Shown in pieces: positions 12,235 to 15,352 of a stretch of DNA of 15,352 nt (its first letter is position 1; every line of letters starts with the position of its first letter). The stretch is from Thermoplasmata archaeon (GTDB lineage: Archaea > Thermoplasmatota > Thermoplasmata > Thermoplasmatales > Thermoplasmataceae), in contig JAJZWN010000028.1 of assembly GCA_021846695.1 (NCBI GenBank), forward strand, positions 1-15,352. Reading direction: 5' to 3'. The notes beneath the pieces were generated by a model. That model was not told where the DNA came from. It was given only the letters and a program-made list of their open reading frames with translations, and searched no databases. Position numbers and translations under genes: made by a program.

Positions 12235-14202
12235 ATGGAACAAACTAAATCACTTAAGAATGAGAAAATTGATCTAAAACTGGGTAATTTTGGATCTTCG
12301 CCTGCTACTAAACCCTCACTGGAACTTGTTGATAAAATAATGAATGATGTGGGAACGTCATCCTTTGAAAGATTATCCAAGCAGCAGCCATCTTGCTGGT
12401 TTGGAGAGTGGGGTGTTTGCTGCAGGATCTGCTACATGGGTCCATGCAGAATTCCCACTGTAAGATTCAAGAATGGGGCAACAAGAGGAGTTTGTGGTGC
12501 TACTGCTGATACAATAGTTGCAAGGAATCTCCTTAGAGAAACTGTTGGAGGAGCCTCATCCCACGCTGAACACGCATTCGAGATCGCTGAAACTTTAAAG
12601 CTCGTTGCCACTGGAAAAATAAAGGGCTATGAAATCAAGGATAGAAAAAAATTATTGTCAGTGGCCAAGAATTTACAGGTAGTGTCAGATGGGAAAACAG
12701 ATATGGAAATTGCTAATGAAATAGCTGACATATCAATCGGAGATTTCAATAAGGTTGACAATGCCCCAATGAATTGGGTTAAGGCCTATGCCCCTTCTTC
12801 TAGCTATAAACACTGGACTGAGCTGGGTATAATACCAACAAATGCCTGGATACCCATAATGAACGCCATGCACAGGACCAGTATGGGTAATGACGCTGAT
12901 GTGACAAATCTTCTTCTTGACGATCTTAAAATGGGTATAATCGATGGATATCCTGGGTTGACAATGAGTTCTGAAATTTCTGATATTCTCTTCGGAACAC
13001 CTAAACCTGTGAGTTCCACAGCAAATATTGGAGTACTGAAAGAGGATTATGTTAATCTGGCCATTCACGGACATAATCCACTTGTGGCAGAGAAGGTTCT
13101 TGAATGGGCCGTTAATCTTAACGAAGAGGCAAAGAAGCTGGGAGCTAAAGGGATTAATGTTGTCGGAGTATGTTGCAGTGGAAACGAAGTGCTGATGAGG
13201 CATGGAGTCCCACTGGCCGCTAATGAGATGCAGGCTGAGCTGGCAATAGCCACAGGAGCACTTGATGCAATGGTAGTTGACTTTCAGTGCATATGGCCTG
13301 TTCTTGGGGAGGTTGCCTCGTGCTATCACACAAAGCTGATAACTACTATGCCATACGTGAAGATACCGGGTGCATTACACATTGAATTTTCTGTTGAGCG
13401 TGCAGATGAAGTAGCAAAACAAATTGTTGAGCAGGCACTTCTCGCATATGAGAAGCGTGATCCGTCCCGTGTTCTACTTTCCAAGAAAACAGAGCCGATG
13501 ATTGGTGGTTTTTCTGTAGAGTCTATTGTAGAACTACTGGGAAAGATAAACAAGGAAGACCCACTGAAACCTCTTATTGATAGCATTGTCAGTGGGGACG
13601 TATACGGTGTGGTAGGAATTGTCGGGTGTCCGAATCCCAAACTTAGAAAAGAACTTTACACTGAGCGCCTTATAAATGTACTGTTGAAAAACAATGTTCT
13701 GGTACTGGTTACAGGATGCATTGCACACATATCCGCACAGGAAGGCTTTATGAATCCTGCCAGGGTTGATGAATTTGATATTGGTGAAGGTTTGAAGGGT
13801 ACACTTAAGGCACTTGGAAAACTTGCAGGCCTGGAGTCATTGCCTCCTACTATTCATATGGGATCATGTGTGGACAACTCCAGAATCGGTGTCCTTGTAA
13901 AATTGCTGTCAGAGAGGCTTAATGTAGATGTTTCTGCCCTTCCGGTTATTGCATCCGCACCTGAACTTATTGCCGAGAAGGCAGTGGCAATCGGAACATG
14001 GGCTTTATCAATGGGACTTCCAGTGCATACTGCTCCTGAGCTACACATCGAGGGTGGAGAACAGGTAAAACAGATACTCTCCGAGAACTTGAAGGGCAGC
14101 ATCGGTGCTGAAACATTCTCAGAACTCAACCCGGAGGCGGCCGCCCAAAAGATGATTGACATGATACGGGAGAAGAGAATAGCACTGGGTCTATCTTCTT
14201 AA
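12235..14202 (+). CDS. cooS: Anaerobic Ni-Fe carbon monoxide dehydrogenase, catalytic subunit
   Basis: CooS oxidises CO with water to CO2, two electrons and protons (or the reverse) at a Ni-4Fe-5S/4S C-cluster; it acts as a cytoplasmic homodimer. In this 655-aa protein the D-cluster ligands are C54 and C62, and the B-cluster ligands C63, C66, C71 and C87 (GVCCRICYMGPCRI, GVCGA). C-cluster ligands are His in HGHNP (278-282), C314 in CCSGNE, C352 in DFQCIWP, C465 in GIVGCPNPK, C495 in VTGCIAH and C545 in GSCVDNSR. The catalytic Lys (K582, AEKAVAIG) and the His relay (HAEHA, 110-114) are present. All essential residues are intact and the length fits bacterial-type CooS rather than the archaeal CdhA subunit, which is longer and carries extra ferredoxin-like clusters. 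The first gene of the cooS-cooC operon; no CooF gene is adjacent. ATG chosen over GTG 12214 by promoter spacing. Confidence 0.95.
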   Translation: MEQTKSLKNEKIDLKLGNFGSSPATKPSLELVDKIMNDVGTSSFERLSKQQPSCWFGEWGVCCRICYMGPCRIPTVRFKNGATRGVCGATADTIVARNLLRETVGGASSHAEHAFEIAETLKLVATGKIKGYEIKDRKKLLSVAKNLQVVSDGKTDMEIANEIADISIGDFNKVDNAPMNWVKAYAPSSSYKHWTELGIIPTNAWIPIMNAMHRTSMGNDADVTNLLLDDLKMGIIDGYPGLTMSSEISDILFGTPKPVSSTANIGVLKEDYVNLAIHGHNPLVAEKVLEWAVNLNEEAKKLGAKGINVVGVCCSGNEVLMRHGVPLAANEMQAELAIATGALDAMVVDFQCIWPVLGEVASCYHTKLITTMPYVKIPGALHIEFSVERADEVAKQIVEQALLAYEKRDPSRVLLSKKTEPMIGGFSVESIVELLGKINKEDPLKPLIDSIVSGDVYGVVGIVGCPNPKLRKELYTERLINVLLKNNVLVLVTGCIAHISAQEGFMNPARVDEFDIGEGLKGTLKALGKLAGLESLPPTIHMGSCVDNSRIGVLVKLLSERLNVDVSALPVIASAPELIAEKAVAIGTWALSMGLPVHTAPELHIEGGEQVKQILSENLKGSIGAETFSELNPEAAAQKMIDMIREKRIALGLSS

Positions 14203-14207
14203 GGTGA
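14201..14207 (+). promoter_or_regulatory. Shine-Dalgarno site of cooC overlapping the cooS stop
   Basis: AAGGTGA, whose first AA belongs to the cooS UAA, lies 6 nt before the cooC ATG. An operon-internal SD next to a leaderless first gene is the usual archaeal pattern. Confidence 0.6.
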
Positions 14208-14213
14208 ATTCAG

Positions 14214-15092
14214 ATGGATTTTACCTTGTCGAATGAAGTAAAAAGAGACGAAATAGTCAAAAAGTTGGTAGAAGGAACTGAAGAATTTGCAATTAATCGC
14301 CCAGGAAACAGGATTGTGATAACAGGAAAAGGAGGTACCGGCAAAACTACAATAACTGCAATTCTTTCTTACCTTTTTGCAAAGGAATCCCATGTTCTTG
14401 CAGTGGACGCAGATCCCCAGATGAATCTGCCCTATGCCCTGGGCATGAAAAGGGAGTTGGCCAGGGAGATAGTTCCATTGAACAGGCATGTGGATTACAT
14501 AGAGGAGAAGACTGGTGCCAGACCCGGATCTGGTTGGGGAGAATTTTTATCCCTGAATCCCGATGTAAGTGATGTTGTAGACAGATTCGGAATTGATGTT
14601 GATGAGAGAATAAGCCTGCTGGTCATGGGTACTTTACATAAGGCAGCAATAGGATGCTTATGTCCGGAAAACGATCTTCTTGACTCAGTTGTTAGACATA
14701 TTTCCTTAAGAAATGACGATGTTATTCTGATGGATACGGAGGCTGGAGTTGAGCACTTTGGAAGAGCTATTGCAAAGGGTTTTGGCCATGCAATAGTGGT
14801 AAGTGATGTTTCATTCAATTCGGTTCAGGTAGCTGACAGTGCGATAAAACTCGCCTGGGATCTTGGAATACAGAAAATTCATCTTGTTTTCAACCGTGTG
14901 GGTAGCAATGAAAGCTCAATTAAAGATTTACTGAAAGAAATGGATCAGAGCATTCCATTTACGATAGATTATATTCCATACGACGATAGTCTGGGAGCTG
15001 TTGATCCTTCTGTTAAACCATTGATCAAAAACAATACGACTATTTTGCCGGCAGTAGAGAAATTGCTTAAGCGTGTCCAGAATTCGGAATAA
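14214..15092 (+). CDS. cooC: CODH nickel-insertion accessory ATPase
   Basis: CooC is a MinD/SIMIBI-class P-loop ATPase that helps load nickel into the CooS C-cluster. Residues 38-46 (GKGGTGKTT) are the deviant Walker A with its signature Lys. VDADPQMNLPYALG (64-77) and LMDTEAGVEHFGR (172-184) are the switch/Walker B regions. GCLCPENDLL (147-156) carries the CxC pair (C148, C150) that binds metal at the dimer interface in CooC. The protein is 292 aa, with an unusual 32-residue charged N-terminal extension (NEVKRDEIVKKLVEGTEEFA) before the first strand; most CooC proteins start almost at the P-loop. The start is fixed by the SD at 14201-14207. Coupling to cooS, 11 bp upstream, confirms the role. 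Confidence 0.93.
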   Translation: MDFTLSNEVKRDEIVKKLVEGTEEFAINRPGNRIVITGKGGTGKTTITAILSYLFAKESHVLAVDADPQMNLPYALGMKRELAREIVPLNRHVDYIEEKTGARPGSGWGEFLSLNPDVSDVVDRFGIDVDERISLLVMGTLHKAAIGCLCPENDLLDSVVRHISLRNDDVILMDTEAGVEHFGRAIAKGFGHAIVVSDVSFNSVQVADSAIKLAWDLGIQKIHLVFNRVGSNESSIKDLLKEMDQSIPFTIDYIPYDDSLGAVDPSVKPLIKNNTTILPAVEKLLKRVQNSE

Positions 15093-15108
15093 AGAACGTC
15101 AACTAACC

Positions 15109-15158
15109 CTTCCTGAGGGAAGTGGTCTGTCATGCTGCAAAATGAGTTTTTATATTTT
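15109..15158 (+). terminator. Possible terminator of the cooSC operon
   Basis: A short hairpin (CTTCC-TGAG-GGAAG, 15109-15122) lies 17 nt after the cooC stop, and a T-rich tract (TTTTTATATTTT) follows at 15147-15158. The hairpin is weak; the T tract alone could terminate. From 15159 to 15272 I see no gene. Confidence 0.3.
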
Positions 15159-15272
15159 AAAAGATTTCAGCACTGTGGCACATTCCTGATTCATATGGCC
15201 AGTCCGGTCGGTAACACCAGATACTGTAGAGAAGTACATGAAATGTCAGAAGGGAAAATGATACTAAGAACG

Positions 15273-15280
15273 TTAAAATA
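15273..15280 (+). promoter_or_regulatory. TATA-like box of the last, partial gene
   Basis: TTAAAATA is centred 32 nt before the ATG at 15309, which would leave a leader of only a few bases. Confidence 0.35.
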
Positions 15281-15308
15281 ACAATAACCACTTATCTATA
15301 GATAGAAA

Positions 15309-15352
15309 ATGGAATTCAAAGCTACATATGTTTCATGGAAGGAAATAGAAGA
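15309..15352 (+). CDS. Start of a gene cut by the window end, possibly a phosphoribosyltransferase
   Basis: ATG followed by an open frame to the last base gives MEFKATYVSWKEIE. The Y-x-SW-x-EIE pattern is common at the N-terminus of archaeal purine or xanthine phosphoribosyltransferases, but fourteen residues are too few for a firm call. It is separated from cooC by about 215 bp and has its own TATA-like box, so it is probably not part of the CODH operon. Confidence 0.35.
   Translation, partial: MEFKATYVSWKEIE

Noticed and set aside
12179..12277. Short frame (MNIFTTFRKYIKC…, 32 aa) overlapping the cooS start in another frame
   Set aside because: It lies over the cooS promoter, has no SD and no correctly spaced TATA box, and its composition is not protein-like.
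12733..13329. 198-aa minus-strand frame inside cooS, with further antisense frames at 13326-13640 and 13854-14162
   Set aside because: They are fully within the strongly conserved cooS coding sequence on the other strand; they have Cys/His-rich but motif-free translations.
1..15352. CRISPR arrays, tRNA or rRNA genes, riboswitches and replication origins
   Set aside because: Read on both strands, I saw no regularly spaced repeats, no cloverleaf with a TTCRANNC arm and no conserved riboswitch core.

Overview
The window reads as the chromosome of an acidophilic, heterotrophic archaeon of the Thermoplasmatales (Ferroplasma/Acidiplasma-like). This is inferred from three things: AT-rich DNA; a TATA box centred about 23-27 nt before the start codon of most genes, which implies leaderless mRNAs; and GGTGG/GGTGA Shine-Dalgarno sites kept mainly for operon-internal genes. 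The exact species cannot be fixed from the sequence alone.

Left third (1-4400), accessory and eroding. It opens with an IS5-type transposase that has an in-frame amber codon, followed by a frameshifted zinc-ribbon/membrane pseudogene and a vapBC toxin-antitoxin pair with a palindromic candidate operator. Next comes a compact minus-strand cassette of four small unrecognised genes (about 3293 down to 2138): a 36-aa Cys/aromatic peptide, an 83-aa protein ending in a Gly-Gly segment, a four-helix membrane protein, and a Cys-tailed protein. It has its own promoter, one TAATG overlap and one Shine-Dalgarno site on a stop codon. A small Cys/His protein gene with an upstream inverted repeat follows, then about 580 bp of decayed coding sequence.

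Middle (4400-12100), metabolic core. Minus-strand genes encode a membrane-anchored hypothetical protein, a proline racemase/hydroxyproline epimerase-family enzyme, an M20 amidohydrolase, an MFS transporter, a small membrane protein and a divergent acyl-CoA dehydrogenase. A second MFS transporter is divergent from the dehydrogenase. Together they suggest scavenging and breakdown of peptides and amino acids. Most are single transcription units with their own leaderless promoter.

Right end (12200-15352). A two-gene operon encodes a Ni-Fe carbon monoxide dehydrogenase catalytic subunit (cooS) and its nickel-insertion ATPase (cooC). All B-, C- and D-cluster ligands can be recognised in CooS. No CooF ferredoxin, Ech/Coo hydrogenase or acetyl-CoA synthase gene is in the window, so the electron acceptor is open. 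The last 44 bases begin another gene, possibly a phosphoribosyltransferase.

The strongest candidates for something new are the stand-alone CODH/CooC operon in this kind of host, with an N-terminally extended CooC, and the four-gene small-protein cassette next to vapBC.
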